Part shown: positions 1 through 6,504 of the stretch, one piece after another | Layout of the letters: each line of letters opens with the position of its first letter | Numbering within the stretch: the first letter of the stretch is position 1 | Position numbers and translations under genes: made by a program | Source: Bacillota bacterium | Lineage (GTDB): Bacteria > Bacillota > Clostridia > Peptostreptococcales > Anaerovoracaceae | DNA length: 8,320 nt | NCBI GenBank assembly: GCA_016287035.1 | Contig: JAEEVI010000216.1 | Coordinates: 1 to 8,320, forward strand | Direction of reading: 5' to 3' | Notes under the pieces: generated by a model | Database searches by the model: none | What the model was told of the DNA's origin: nothing | What the model saw: only the letters and a program-made list of their open reading frames with translations

Positions 1-676
1 CCGCGTCCTCGAGCGCGTTGGACCTGTGCGCGAGGACTCTGGCGACTATCTCTTCTATATCGTAGCTTCCGACCTCGAGCATCTCGAACATCGCCCTGTC
101 GCAGGCGAGCCCGCACCTTACGGCGTCGGCCAGCCCCGCGCAATACTGCTCCATCGGGAGCGTCGAAAAGCTGTCGGCGTCGCAGAGGACCGCCCTCGGC
201 TGCCTTACGGCTCCGGCCATCCCGCGGCCGCTCGCGAGGTTGAGCCTCCACTCGCCCTGCGTCGCGCAGCTCATGGAAAGGGCTACCGTCGTCGGGAACA
301 CGAAAAGGTCTATGCCGCCGAGATAGCTCGCCGCGGCGAAACCGGCCATGTCGCAGACCGTCCCTCCGCCGAGAGCCGCGACGGCGTCCACCCTTCCGAA
401 GCCCATCTCCGCCAGGAATTCGAGCAGCGACGAGAGCCCCTGCATGTTCTTGGATTCCTCGCCCGGAGACAGCACGAAAGAGCACGTGTCGAAGCCAGCG
501 GCGCGAAGCGCGGAAGCGAGCTTTTCCGCGTACAGCTCCTCTACGTTCTTGTCCGTGACTATGCAGACGCGGCGCGGCCCCGAGAGCTCCCCGAGGACGT
601 CTCCCGCCCCGGAGATAAGGCCGCGCTGTATCATTATCTCGTATGGTCTTCCCTGTGTTACCCGGATCCTTCTCAT
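1..676 (-). CDS. AroB-family (3-dehydroquinate synthase-like) protein, 5' part only, divergent active site
   Basis: The first 225 residues are visible; the rest lies beyond the left edge. The start MRRIRVTQGRPYEIMIQRGL matches the usual AroB beginning. The NAD-binding signature LGGGTVCDMAGFAAA (about residues 102-116) is present, followed by PTT (128-130), QPRAVLCDADSFSTLP (159-174) and GLADAVRCG (181-189). True AroB converts DAHP to 3-dehydroquinate in the shikimate pathway, using NAD and a divalent metal. Against Aspergillus nidulans DHQS, aligned from memory with a constant offset of ten and no gaps, R130 becomes G120, D146 S136, K152 E142, K161 R151, N162 G152, E194 D184 and K197 R187; D119 is kept as D109. 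Family membership is secure, but catalysis as DHQ synthase is doubtful. The ATG lies 5 bases after the trpS stop with no clear Shine-Dalgarno site, so translation is probably coupled to trpS. No frameshift or stop is seen. Confidence 0.82.
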   Translation of the reverse strand, partial: MRRIRVTQGRPYEIMIQRGLISGAGDVLGELSGPRRVCIVTDKNVEELYAEKLASALRAAGFDTCSFVLSPGEESKNMQGLSSLLEFLAEMGFGRVDAVAALGGGTVCDMAGFAAASYLGGIDLFVFPTTVALSMSCATQGEWRLNLASGRGMAGAVRQPRAVLCDADSFSTLPMEQYCAGLADAVRCGLACDRAMFEMLEVGSYDIEEIVARVLAHRSNALEDA

Positions 677-681
677 CGCTT

Positions 682-1662
682 CTATAGCCCGAGCCCGAAC
701 CGCTCCTTTACGCGGGCCATCGTCTTTTTCGCGACGGCGTCCGCCCTGGCCGCGCCCTCGTTGAGCGTGTCCGTGAGCAGCTGCGAGCCGCGTATCTCCT
801 TAAACCTCTGCTGTATCGGCGTCAGCGCGTCGACCGTTATCTCCACGAGGTCCTTCTTGAGGCTGCCGTAGCCCTGGCCCTCGTACTGCGCCTCGATCTC
901 CTCCACGGACTTTCCGCTGAAAGCGCTGTAGATGTTGAGCAGGTTGGAGATGCCGGGCTTGTTCTCGATGTCGAAGCGGATGACGCCCTCGGAATCGGTC
1001 GTCGCCCTCATTATCGCCTTCTTTATCTTGGAAGGCTCGTCCAGCAGACCTATGCGCGACATCTCGTTCGGCGCGCTCTTGCTCATCTTGGCTGTCGGAT
1101 CGTCGAGCGCCATCACGCGCGCGCCGGCCTTCAGGAACCGGCCCTCGGGCACGACGAACGTGTCGCCGTACTTGTTGTTTATGCGGATCGCGAGATCCCT
1201 CGTGAGCTCTATGTGCTGCTTCTGGTCGTTTCCTACGGGAACGATGTCGGCGTCGTAAAGAAGGATGTCGGCAGCCATCAGTATCGGATAGCAGAACAGG
1301 CCCGCGGGCGCGGACTCCTTGTTCTGGCTCTTCTGCTTGAACTGCGTCATCCTCGAGAGCTCGCCGGTGTACGCGTTGCACGTGAGTATCCAGTTGAGCT
1401 CCGCGTGGCCGCTCACCTGCGACTGCACGAAGATCGTCGCCTTCTTCGGATCGAGGCCGACGGCCATATACAGCGCCGCGATGTCGAGTATGTGCGAGCG
1501 GAGCAGCTTCGGATCCTGCGGGACGGTTATCGAATGCATGTCCACCACGCAGTAGAAGCATTCGTTCTCCTCCTGAAGATCGACGAACTGCCGCAGCGCG
1601 CCGAGATAGTTTCCTATATGAAGATTTCCTGTGGGCTGAACGCCCGAAAAGATCCTTTTCAT
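682..1662 (-). CDS. trpS: Tryptophanyl-tRNA synthetase (class I)
   Basis: This enzyme charges tRNA-Trp with tryptophan using ATP in the cytoplasm. The 326-residue protein is the normal length for bacterial TrpRS. The N-terminal GVQPTGNLHIGNYLGA contains the HIGH-type motif at residues 15-18 (HIGN). The Trp/ATP pocket motif VPVGNDQKQHIE is at 141-152, and the KMSKS loop is intact at 192-196. Start and stop fit the family, so the gene is complete and likely functional. A Shine-Dalgarno GGAG (minus strand, 1670-1673) lies 7 bases before the ATG, and a second GGAG is just upstream. The gap from gyrA is 37 bases, too short for the T-box leader that controls trpS in many Bacillota. Expression therefore probably depends on read-through from the gyrase genes or on an unseen promoter inside gyrA. 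Confidence 0.97.
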   Translation of the reverse strand: MKRIFSGVQPTGNLHIGNYLGALRQFVDLQEENECFYCVVDMHSITVPQDPKLLRSHILDIAALYMAVGLDPKKATIFVQSQVSGHAELNWILTCNAYTGELSRMTQFKQKSQNKESAPAGLFCYPILMAADILLYDADIVPVGNDQKQHIELTRDLAIRINNKYGDTFVVPEGRFLKAGARVMALDDPTAKMSKSAPNEMSRIGLLDEPSKIKKAIMRATTDSEGVIRFDIENKPGISNLLNIYSAFSGKSVEEIEAQYEGQGYGSLKKDLVEITVDALTPIQQRFKEIRGSQLLTDTLNEGAARADAVAKKTMARVKERFGLGL

Positions 1663-1699
1663 TTTTTTACTCCGTTCTCCGGCGAAGCGCCTTGTGCGG

Positions 1700-4207
1700 T
1701 CAGATCGTGAGCTGCTCTTCGGGGGAAGCGTTCTCTTCGGGCTCTGCCCCTTCGGCTTCGTCCCCGCCGCCGTCCTCCTTGTCGTCGCGGATGGCCCTCG
1801 CCATCGCGATGATCTCGGAATCCTCCTCGACCTTCATTATGAATACGCCCTTCGTGGTACGGCCGAGCTTCGAGACCTCGCCCGCCCTCGTGCGTATTAT
1901 TATACCATCCGAATTGATCAGGAACACCTCGTCGTCGTCGGAAACGACCATCGCTCCCACGAGCTCGCCCGTCTCGTTGAACTTGCTCTTGTCGTACGTG
2001 AGCAGGCCCTTGCCGCCGCGCGCCTGGATCTTATACTCCTTTACCGGCGTGCGCTTCGCGTAGCCCTTCTTGGTGACGACCAGCAGCTGCTCCGTCTTTT
2101 CGGCAAGCTCCATAGAGACGACCTCGTCGTTCTTTTCGAGCGTTATCGCCCTGACGCCGCCGGCGGTCCTTCCCATCGGCCTGACGTCCTCTTCGCTGAA
2201 GCAGATGCACTTGCCCTTCCTGGTGACGATTATGACGTTGCTCGTGCCGGAGGTCTCCTTGATGCCGATGAGCTCGTCGCCCGGCTTCAGCTTGATCGCT
2301 ATGAGCCCCGCCTTGCGGTTCGTGTCGAACTCGCCTATGTGCATCTTCTTGATGTTGCCCTGCTTCGTGACGGCGATCAGATATCTGTCGGCCTTGAAGT
2401 CCTTTACGGGCAGCACCGTCGTTATGCGCTCGTGCTGCATCATCTTCAGGAACTGGACGGCCGGAGTGCCCTTGCCCTGCCTGCTTCCCTCGGGGATCTC
2501 GTATCCCTTGAGCTTGAAGGCGTTGCCGCAGTTCGTGAAGAACATCAGATAGTCGTGGCTCGACGTCGTGACGAGGTGCTTGACGAAGTCGTTCTCCCTC
2601 GTCGACTGGCCCGTCACGCCCTTGCCGCCGCGCTTCTGCGTGCGGTAGGTGTCCTCGGAGACCCTCTTGAGGTATCCGAGATGCGAGATCGTTACGACCA
2701 CGTTCTCCTCGGCTATGAGGTCCTCCTCGTTGAACTCGTCGTCGTCGGCCTGTATCGCCGTGCGCCTGTCGTCGCCCCACTTCGCGGAGATCTCGGTGAG
2801 CTCGTCCTTTACGACGCCCATCAGGAGCTTCTCGTCGGCGAGGAGGCTCTTGTAATACGCGATCCTCTTGAGCAGCTCGTTGTACTCGTTCTCGATCTTG
2901 TCCCTCTCGAGGCCCTGCAGCCTCTTGAGCTGCATGTCGAGTATCGCCTGCGCCTGGATGTCGGAGAGCCCGAACTTCGCCATCAGCTGCTGCTTGGCGT
3001 CGTCGTAGGCTTCCCTTATCGTCTTTATTATCTCGTCGATGTGGTCGAGCGCGATGCGGTAGCCCTCGAGTATGTGGGCCCTCGCCTCCGCCTTGCCCAG
3101 GTCGTATATCGTGCGCCTGGTGAGGACGTCCTTCTGGTGCTTGATGTACTCGACGAGTATCTCCTTTATGTTGAGGATCCTCGGGCGGCCGTCGACGAGA
3201 GCGATCATTATGATGCTTATGTTGCTCTCGAGCTCGGTGTGCTTGTACAGCCTGTTGAGGATGACCTGCGGGTTCGCGTCCTTCTTGAGGTCTATGACCA
3301 CGCGGACCTCGCCCTTGCTGGACTCGTCGCGGATGTCCCTGATGCCGTCGAGCTTCTTGTCGCGGACGAGCTCGGCGATGTGCTGGATCATCGTGGCCTT
3401 GTTGACCTGATACGGTATCTCGGTGACGACGATAGACATCGACCCGCGCGAGCCCTCCTCGATCGAGGCCTTGGCGCGGACCTTGATCTTGCCCTGCCCG
3501 GTCTTGTAGGCGTCCCTTATGGCCGCCTTTCCGACGATGGTCGCGGCGGTCGGGAAATCCGGTCCCTTTATTATCCTGCACAGCATATCGAGATCCGTGT
3601 CCGGATCGTCGATGAGCTGTATCGTTCCTCTTATGACCTCCCTGAGGTTGTGCGGCGGTATGGACGTGGCCATGCCGACGGCTATGCCGTTGGAGCCGTT
3701 GACGAGAAGGTTCGGGAACCTCGCCGGAAGGACTACTGGCTCCTTTTCCTCGCCGTCGAAGTTGTCCATGAAGTCGACGGTGTCCTTTTCGATGTCGCGG
3801 AGCATCTCCGTCGCCAGAGGCGCCATGCGGGCCTCCGTGTAGCGCTGGGCCGCGGCGCCGTCGCCGTCCATCGAGCCGAAGTTGCCGTGGCCGTCGACGA
3901 GCGGATAGCGCATGTTCCAGGGCTGCGCGAGCCTTACCATCGCGTCGTATATGGAAGCGTCGCCGTGCGGGTGGTATTTACCCATTACTTCGCCGACGAT
4001 CCTGGCCGCCTTCTTGTGCGGCTTGTCCGGCGTAACGCCGAGCCCCGACATGCCGTACAGTATCCTGCGGTGGACGGGCTTTAATCCGTCGCGCACGTCG
4101 GGCAGAGCCCTGGCTACGATGACGCTCATGGAATAGTCGATATACGAGTTCTTCATCTCGTCGTATATCTCGTGCTCAAGGAGCTTGTGGTCGTGTATGA
4201 GATCCAT
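1700..4207 (-). CDS. gyrA: DNA gyrase subunit A
   Basis: GyrA is the DNA-cleaving and DNA-wrapping subunit of the A2B2 gyrase that introduces negative supercoils. At 835 residues it is full length. The winged-helix breakage domain holds the quinolone region HPHGDASIYDAMVRLAQPW (79-97) and the catalytic tyrosine Y123 in QRYTEARM. The C-terminal domain carries the gyrase-specific GyrA box QKRGGKG (524-530) and a later related QARGGKG. These indicate a wrapping beta-pinwheel and separate it from ParC. The last roughly 28 residues form an acidic Gly/Glu/Asp-rich tail; such tails modulate wrapping in other gyrases. The residue equivalent to E. coli Ser83 is alanine (A84), as in Mycobacterium tuberculosis, while the Asp87 equivalent is kept (D88). 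The start is 12 bases after the gyrB stop and is preceded by a GGGGGAAG ribosome binding site. Confidence 0.98.
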   Translation of the reverse strand: MDLIHDHKLLEHEIYDEMKNSYIDYSMSVIVARALPDVRDGLKPVHRRILYGMSGLGVTPDKPHKKAARIVGEVMGKYHPHGDASIYDAMVRLAQPWNMRYPLVDGHGNFGSMDGDGAAAQRYTEARMAPLATEMLRDIEKDTVDFMDNFDGEEKEPVVLPARFPNLLVNGSNGIAVGMATSIPPHNLREVIRGTIQLIDDPDTDLDMLCRIIKGPDFPTAATIVGKAAIRDAYKTGQGKIKVRAKASIEEGSRGSMSIVVTEIPYQVNKATMIQHIAELVRDKKLDGIRDIRDESSKGEVRVVIDLKKDANPQVILNRLYKHTELESNISIIMIALVDGRPRILNIKEILVEYIKHQKDVLTRRTIYDLGKAEARAHILEGYRIALDHIDEIIKTIREAYDDAKQQLMAKFGLSDIQAQAILDMQLKRLQGLERDKIENEYNELLKRIAYYKSLLADEKLLMGVVKDELTEISAKWGDDRRTAIQADDDEFNEEDLIAEENVVVTISHLGYLKRVSEDTYRTQKRGGKGVTGQSTRENDFVKHLVTTSSHDYLMFFTNCGNAFKLKGYEIPEGSRQGKGTPAVQFLKMMQHERITTVLPVKDFKADRYLIAVTKQGNIKKMHIGEFDTNRKAGLIAIKLKPGDELIGIKETSGTSNVIIVTRKGKCICFSEEDVRPMGRTAGGVRAITLEKNDEVVSMELAEKTEQLLVVTKKGYAKRTPVKEYKIQARGGKGLLTYDKSKFNETGELVGAMVVSDDDEVFLINSDGIIIRTRAGEVSKLGRTTKGVFIMKVEEDSEIIAMARAIRDDKEDGGGDEAEGAEPEENASPEEQLTI

Positions 4208-4219
4208 TCCGCTTCCCCC

Positions 4220-6145
4220 TTATATGTCGAGCGTCGCGTACTGCGCGTTCTCTTCTATGAACTGCCTTCTGGGCGGCACCTTGTCGCCCATGAGCGTGGT
4301 GAATATCTGGTCGGCCTTGGCCATGTCCTCGATCGTTATGCGCACGAGCGTGCGGGTCTTCGGATCCATGGTCGTCTCCCAGAGCTGCGTGGCGTCCATC
4401 TCTCCGAGGCCCTTGTAGCGCTGTATCTCGGGCTTGTTCTTGCCGGCCTTGGCGAGCTCGGCGAGCAGCTTTTCCTGCTCCCTGTCGGAGTACGTGTAGT
4501 ACGTGTCCTTTCCGGTGCGGACCCTGAAGAGCGGCGGCTGCGCGGCGTAGACGTGACCGCCCTCGATGAGCTCGGGCATGTAGCGGAAGAACAGCGTGAG
4601 CATGAGCGTCCTTATGTGGGCGCCGTCGACGTCCGCGTCGCTCATGATTATTATCTTGTGGTACCTGAGCTTTTCGAGGTTGAACTCGCTGCCGATGCCG
4701 CAGCCGAACGCCGTGATCATGTCGCGTATCGTGTCGGAGTTGAGCATCTTGTCGAGCCTGGCCTTTTCGACGTTGAGTATCTTTCCGCGCAGCGGAAGTA
4801 TCGCCTGGGTCTTTCTGTCCCTTCCGTCCTTGGCCGAACCGCCCGCGGAGTCTCCCTCGACTATGAAGATCTCGCACAGCGTGGGATCCTTTTCGGAGCA
4901 GTCGGCGAGCTTTCCGGGCAGCGACCCGCTCTCGAGAGCGCTCTTCCTTACGGTCTCCCTCGCCTTCTTCGCGGCCTCTCTGGCGCGGAACGCGCGGACG
5001 CACTTGTCGAGTATCAGCTTGGCGGGACCGGGGTTCTCCTCCAGGAAAGCCATGACCTCTTCGGCCGTCGCCTTTTCCACGAAGCCCTTCATCTCGGTGT
5101 TTCCGAGCTTCGTCTTCGTCTGGCCCTCGAACTGCGGCTCCGTGAGCTTTACGGACAGCACCGCGGTGAGACCTTCGCGTATGTCCTCTCCGGAGAGGTC
5201 CTTATCCTTGTCCTTTAAAATCTTCGCTTTTCGGGCATAGTTGTTGACGACCCTCGTGAGCGCCGTCTTGAAGCCCATGTCGTGCATGCCGCCTTCCTTG
5301 GTATTGATGTTGTTGGCGTACGACAGGATAGTTTCGTTGTAGGCGGTCGTCCACTGCATGGCGACCTCGACCTCTTTGTCCTTATTGCGGGTCTCGAAGT
5401 AGATTATGTCCTTGTGGATGGCTTCCTTGTTGGTGTTCTGAAAGGCGACGAATTCCTTTATACCGCCCTCGTAGTGGAAGACTTCCTTCTTCTTCTTTTC
5501 GCCCCTCTCGTCCTCGAGCGTTATCTTGAGGCCCTTGTTGAGGAACGCCGTCTCGCGCAGATGGTGCTGGAGCGTCTCGTAGCTGAAATCGACGGTCTCG
5601 AAGATCTCGTCGTCCGGAATGAAGATCGTGCGGCAGCCCGTCTTTTTGCATTCTCCGACGACTTCGACGTCCGTCGTTATCTTTCCCCTGGAATACTGCT
5701 GGCGGTATATGCGGCCGTCCCTCATGCTCTCAACCTGCATGAAGGAGGACAGCGCGTTGACGACGGACGCGCCGACGCCGTGGAGTCCGCCCGATACCTT
5801 GTAGCCGCCCTCTCCGAACTTTCCGCCGGCGTGAAGGACGGTCATTATGACCTCCATCGCGGGACGGTGCATCTTCGGATGATCGTCTACGGGCATACCT
5901 CTTCCGTCGTCCTCCACCTCGACGCTGCCGTCTTCGTGAAGAGCGACCCTTATGTTCCTGCAGTAGCCGGCGAGCGCCTCGTCTACGGAGTTGTCCACTA
6001 TTTCGTAGACGCAGTGGTGCAGGCCCATCTCGCCGGTGCTTCCGATGTACATGCCCGGCCTTTTTCTGACAGGCTCAAGCCCTTCGAGGACCTGTATCTG
6101 CTCCGCGTTGTAAGCGTTGCTGCCCTGCTTGATTTCTTCCGACAT
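4220..6145 (-). CDS. gyrB: DNA gyrase subunit B
   Basis: GyrB is the ATPase subunit of gyrase and supplies the TOPRIM metal site used in DNA cleavage. At 641 residues it is the short form typical of Gram-positive bacteria and lacks the insertion of E. coli GyrB (about 804 residues). The GHKL ATPase shows RKRPGMYIG (27-35), YEIVDNSVDEA with catalytic E48 and N52, EDDGRGMP (78-85) and GGLHGVGASVVNALS (119-133). The transducer has QTKTKLGN with the ATP-contacting lysine near 344. The TOPRIM domain has EGDSAGG (430-436), PLRGKILNVEKA and the DADVDG acidic cluster (503-508). The end carries QRYKGLGEMDATQLWETT. A strong GGAGG site (6153-6157) lies 7 bases before the ATG. It heads the gyrB-gyrA-trpS-aroB-like cluster and is divergent from dnaA. 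Confidence 0.98.
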   Translation of the reverse strand: MSEEIKQGSNAYNAEQIQVLEGLEPVRKRPGMYIGSTGEMGLHHCVYEIVDNSVDEALAGYCRNIRVALHEDGSVEVEDDGRGMPVDDHPKMHRPAMEVIMTVLHAGGKFGEGGYKVSGGLHGVGASVVNALSSFMQVESMRDGRIYRQQYSRGKITTDVEVVGECKKTGCRTIFIPDDEIFETVDFSYETLQHHLRETAFLNKGLKITLEDERGEKKKKEVFHYEGGIKEFVAFQNTNKEAIHKDIIYFETRNKDKEVEVAMQWTTAYNETILSYANNINTKEGGMHDMGFKTALTRVVNNYARKAKILKDKDKDLSGEDIREGLTAVLSVKLTEPQFEGQTKTKLGNTEMKGFVEKATAEEVMAFLEENPGPAKLILDKCVRAFRAREAAKKARETVRKSALESGSLPGKLADCSEKDPTLCEIFIVEGDSAGGSAKDGRDRKTQAILPLRGKILNVEKARLDKMLNSDTIRDMITAFGCGIGSEFNLEKLRYHKIIIMSDADVDGAHIRTLMLTLFFRYMPELIEGGHVYAAQPPLFRVRTGKDTYYTYSDREQEKLLAELAKAGKNKPEIQRYKGLGEMDATQLWETTMDPKTRTLVRITIEDMAKADQIFTTLMGDKVPPRRQFIEENAQYATLDI

Positions 6146-6192
6146 TAATTTTCCTCCGAGATAAACTTTTTTTGAGCTTTTGAAACAGATGG

Positions 6193-6221
6193 ATTATACC
6201 ACATTTTGTGGTCTATTTCAA
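6193..6221 (-). promoter_or_regulatory. gyrB operon promoter (sigma-A/sigma-70 type)
   Basis: Read on the minus strand, a TTGAAA -35 box (6216-6221) and a perfect TATAAT -10 box (6193-6198) are separated by exactly 17 bases. A TGG just before the -10 adds an extended -10 element. Transcription should start near 6186, leaving a leader of about 40 bases with the GGAGG site at its end. A palindrome fills most of the spacer, so a protein bound there would probably block RNA polymerase. Confidence 0.85.
6198..6212. promoter_or_regulatory. Palindromic operator-like site inside the gyrB promoter spacer
   Basis: ACCACA-TTT-TGTGGT is a perfect 6-base inverted repeat with a 3-base centre. It lies between the -35 and -10 boxes of gyrB and overlaps the last base pair of the -10. 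Its core CCACA-N3-TGTGG differs at only one central base from the core of the DnaA-box pair at 6384-6396. It may therefore be a low-affinity DnaA site pair (each arm matches 6 of 9 consensus bases) or the operator of another regulator. The identity of the binding protein is inference. Confidence 0.6.
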
Positions 6222-6340
6222 CGGTAAGGCCCAAAATCTTCGATTAGAGCCATTTTTACATTATATGGTATCGGCGCGGGTGGCCGCCTTATTTTTTTCG
6301 AGCTTGAAAAATCAGTATTTTTGGGCATCGCGTCCTCCGG

Positions 6341-6356
6341 TATACAACATTTTGTG
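6341..6356. repeat. Second copy of the gyrB-promoter 16-mer
   Basis: TATACAACATTTTGTG here matches TATACCACATTTTGTG at 6195-6210 in 15 of 16 positions and on the same strand, with starts 146 bases apart. This copy lacks the outer palindrome arms and has no fitting -35 box, so it does not look like a promoter. It may be an accessory binding site for the same protein. Confidence 0.5.
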
Positions 6357-6378
6357 CATGTGCTTTTTGTTGAATACA

Positions 6379-6401
6379 GTTTTCCACAATTTGTGGAAAA
6401 C
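6379..6401. promoter_or_regulatory. Head-to-head DnaA box pair forming a perfect 11-base inverted repeat
   Basis: GTTTTCCACAA, a single T at 6390, then TTGTGGAAAAC. Each arm contains a TTTTCCACA box (6380-6388 plus, 6392-6400 minus), 8 of 9 to the DnaA consensus TTATCCACA. There is no T-run after it, so it is not a terminator. It is probably a main DnaA loading site of the origin. Confidence 0.8.
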
Positions 6402-6402
6402 C

Positions 6403-6411
6403 TGTGGAGGC
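6403..6411 (-). promoter_or_regulatory. Weak DnaA box candidate
   Basis: TGTGGAGGC on the plus strand reads GCCTCCACA on the minus strand. It keeps the CCACA core directly next to the box pair but departs from the consensus in the first four bases. It is plausible only as a cooperative low-affinity site. Confidence 0.4.
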
Positions 6412-6445
6412 GGAGCATTTTCAGGGCCTTAAATTTGGATATTTC

Positions 6446-6454
6446 TGTGGAAAA
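6446..6454 (-). promoter_or_regulatory. DnaA box overlapping the dnaA promoter
   Basis: TGTGGAAAA (minus-strand TTTTCCACA) covers the place where a -35 box would sit for the TATAAT at 6465-6470. The longer TGTGGAAAAC also occurs at 6392-6401, exactly 54 bases away, about five helix turns. DnaA bound here would probably repress its own gene, as known for dnaA promoters in several bacteria. Confidence 0.72.
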
Positions 6455-6461
6455 CTTTTTT

Positions 6462-6470
6462 TGCTATAAT
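6462..6470 (+). promoter_or_regulatory. dnaA promoter (extended -10)
   Basis: TGCTATAAT combines a TGN extension with a perfect TATAAT (6465-6470). No good -35 box is found at 16-18 bases; that position is taken by the DnaA box at 6446-6454. The predicted start is near 6477, giving a leader of about 28 bases before the dnaA ATG. Confidence 0.75.
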
Positions 6471-6504
6471 ATCGTCACTACATTATCTTGAATCGGAGCG
6501 AAAG

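Larger units (their letters stand above)
6146..6504. other. Left part of oriC: divergent gyrB-dnaA intergenic region
   Basis: This 359-base gap holds no credible gene. It contains divergent promoters for gyrB (6193-6221, minus) and dnaA (6462-6470, plus). It also has two perfectly opposed TTTTCCACA boxes (6380-6388 and 6392-6400), another such box at 6446-6454, and a weaker TGTGGAGGC at 6403-6411. The DnaA consensus is TTATNCACA; all the strong boxes here have T instead of A at position three. The middle part (about 6222-6340) is AT-rich with a short GC-rich island at 6272-6288, and shows no site I can name. The setting resembles the box cluster upstream of dnaA in Bacillus subtilis, but here gyrB-gyrA are divergent rather than downstream of dnaN. 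Transcription leaves the region in both directions, as expected for an origin. Confidence 0.85.

Noticed and set aside
2..676. AroB-like gene as a pseudogene
   Set aside because: The frame is open through all 225 codons, the alignment to DHQS is gap-free, and codon use matches neighbours, so decay by frameshift or stop is not supported by the visible part.
26..871. Plus-strand open frame across the left end
   Set aside because: It is antisense and in register with the AroB-like gene, which has clear family motifs on the minus strand.
1681..1691. Short hairpin GGCG-AAG-CGCC in the gyrA-trpS gap as attenuator or T-box remnant
   Set aside because: A 4-pair stem in a 37-base gap cannot form a T-box or credible attenuator, and no U-run terminator follows.
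1694..4084. Very long plus-strand open frame antisense to gyrA
   Set aside because: It is in exact codon register with gyrA and its openness is explained by missing TTA, CTA and TCA sense codons. The translation is low-complexity Leu/Val/Arg/Asp and shows no family, while gyrA is unmistakable.
4172..6148. Two plus-strand open frames antisense to gyrB (4172-5218 and 5282-6148)
   Set aside because: They share the gyrB codon register and arise from the same codon avoidance. No ribosome binding site or recognisable protein.
6273..6298. Terminator-like hairpin on the plus strand (GGCG...CGCC followed by a T run)
   Set aside because: The stem is only 4 pairs with an 8-base loop, and no rightward gene lies upstream that would need a terminator.
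6341..6346. Possible second leftward promoter with the -10-like TATAC sequence at the 16-mer copy
   Set aside because: On the minus strand no -35-like hexamer lies 16-18 bases upstream, and the -10 match is poor.
6208..6432. Small open frames in the gyrB-dnaA gap (plus 6208-6432; minus 6218-6418)
   Set aside because: Neither has a Shine-Dalgarno site, they overlap promoters and DnaA boxes, and their translations look like random AT-rich sequence.
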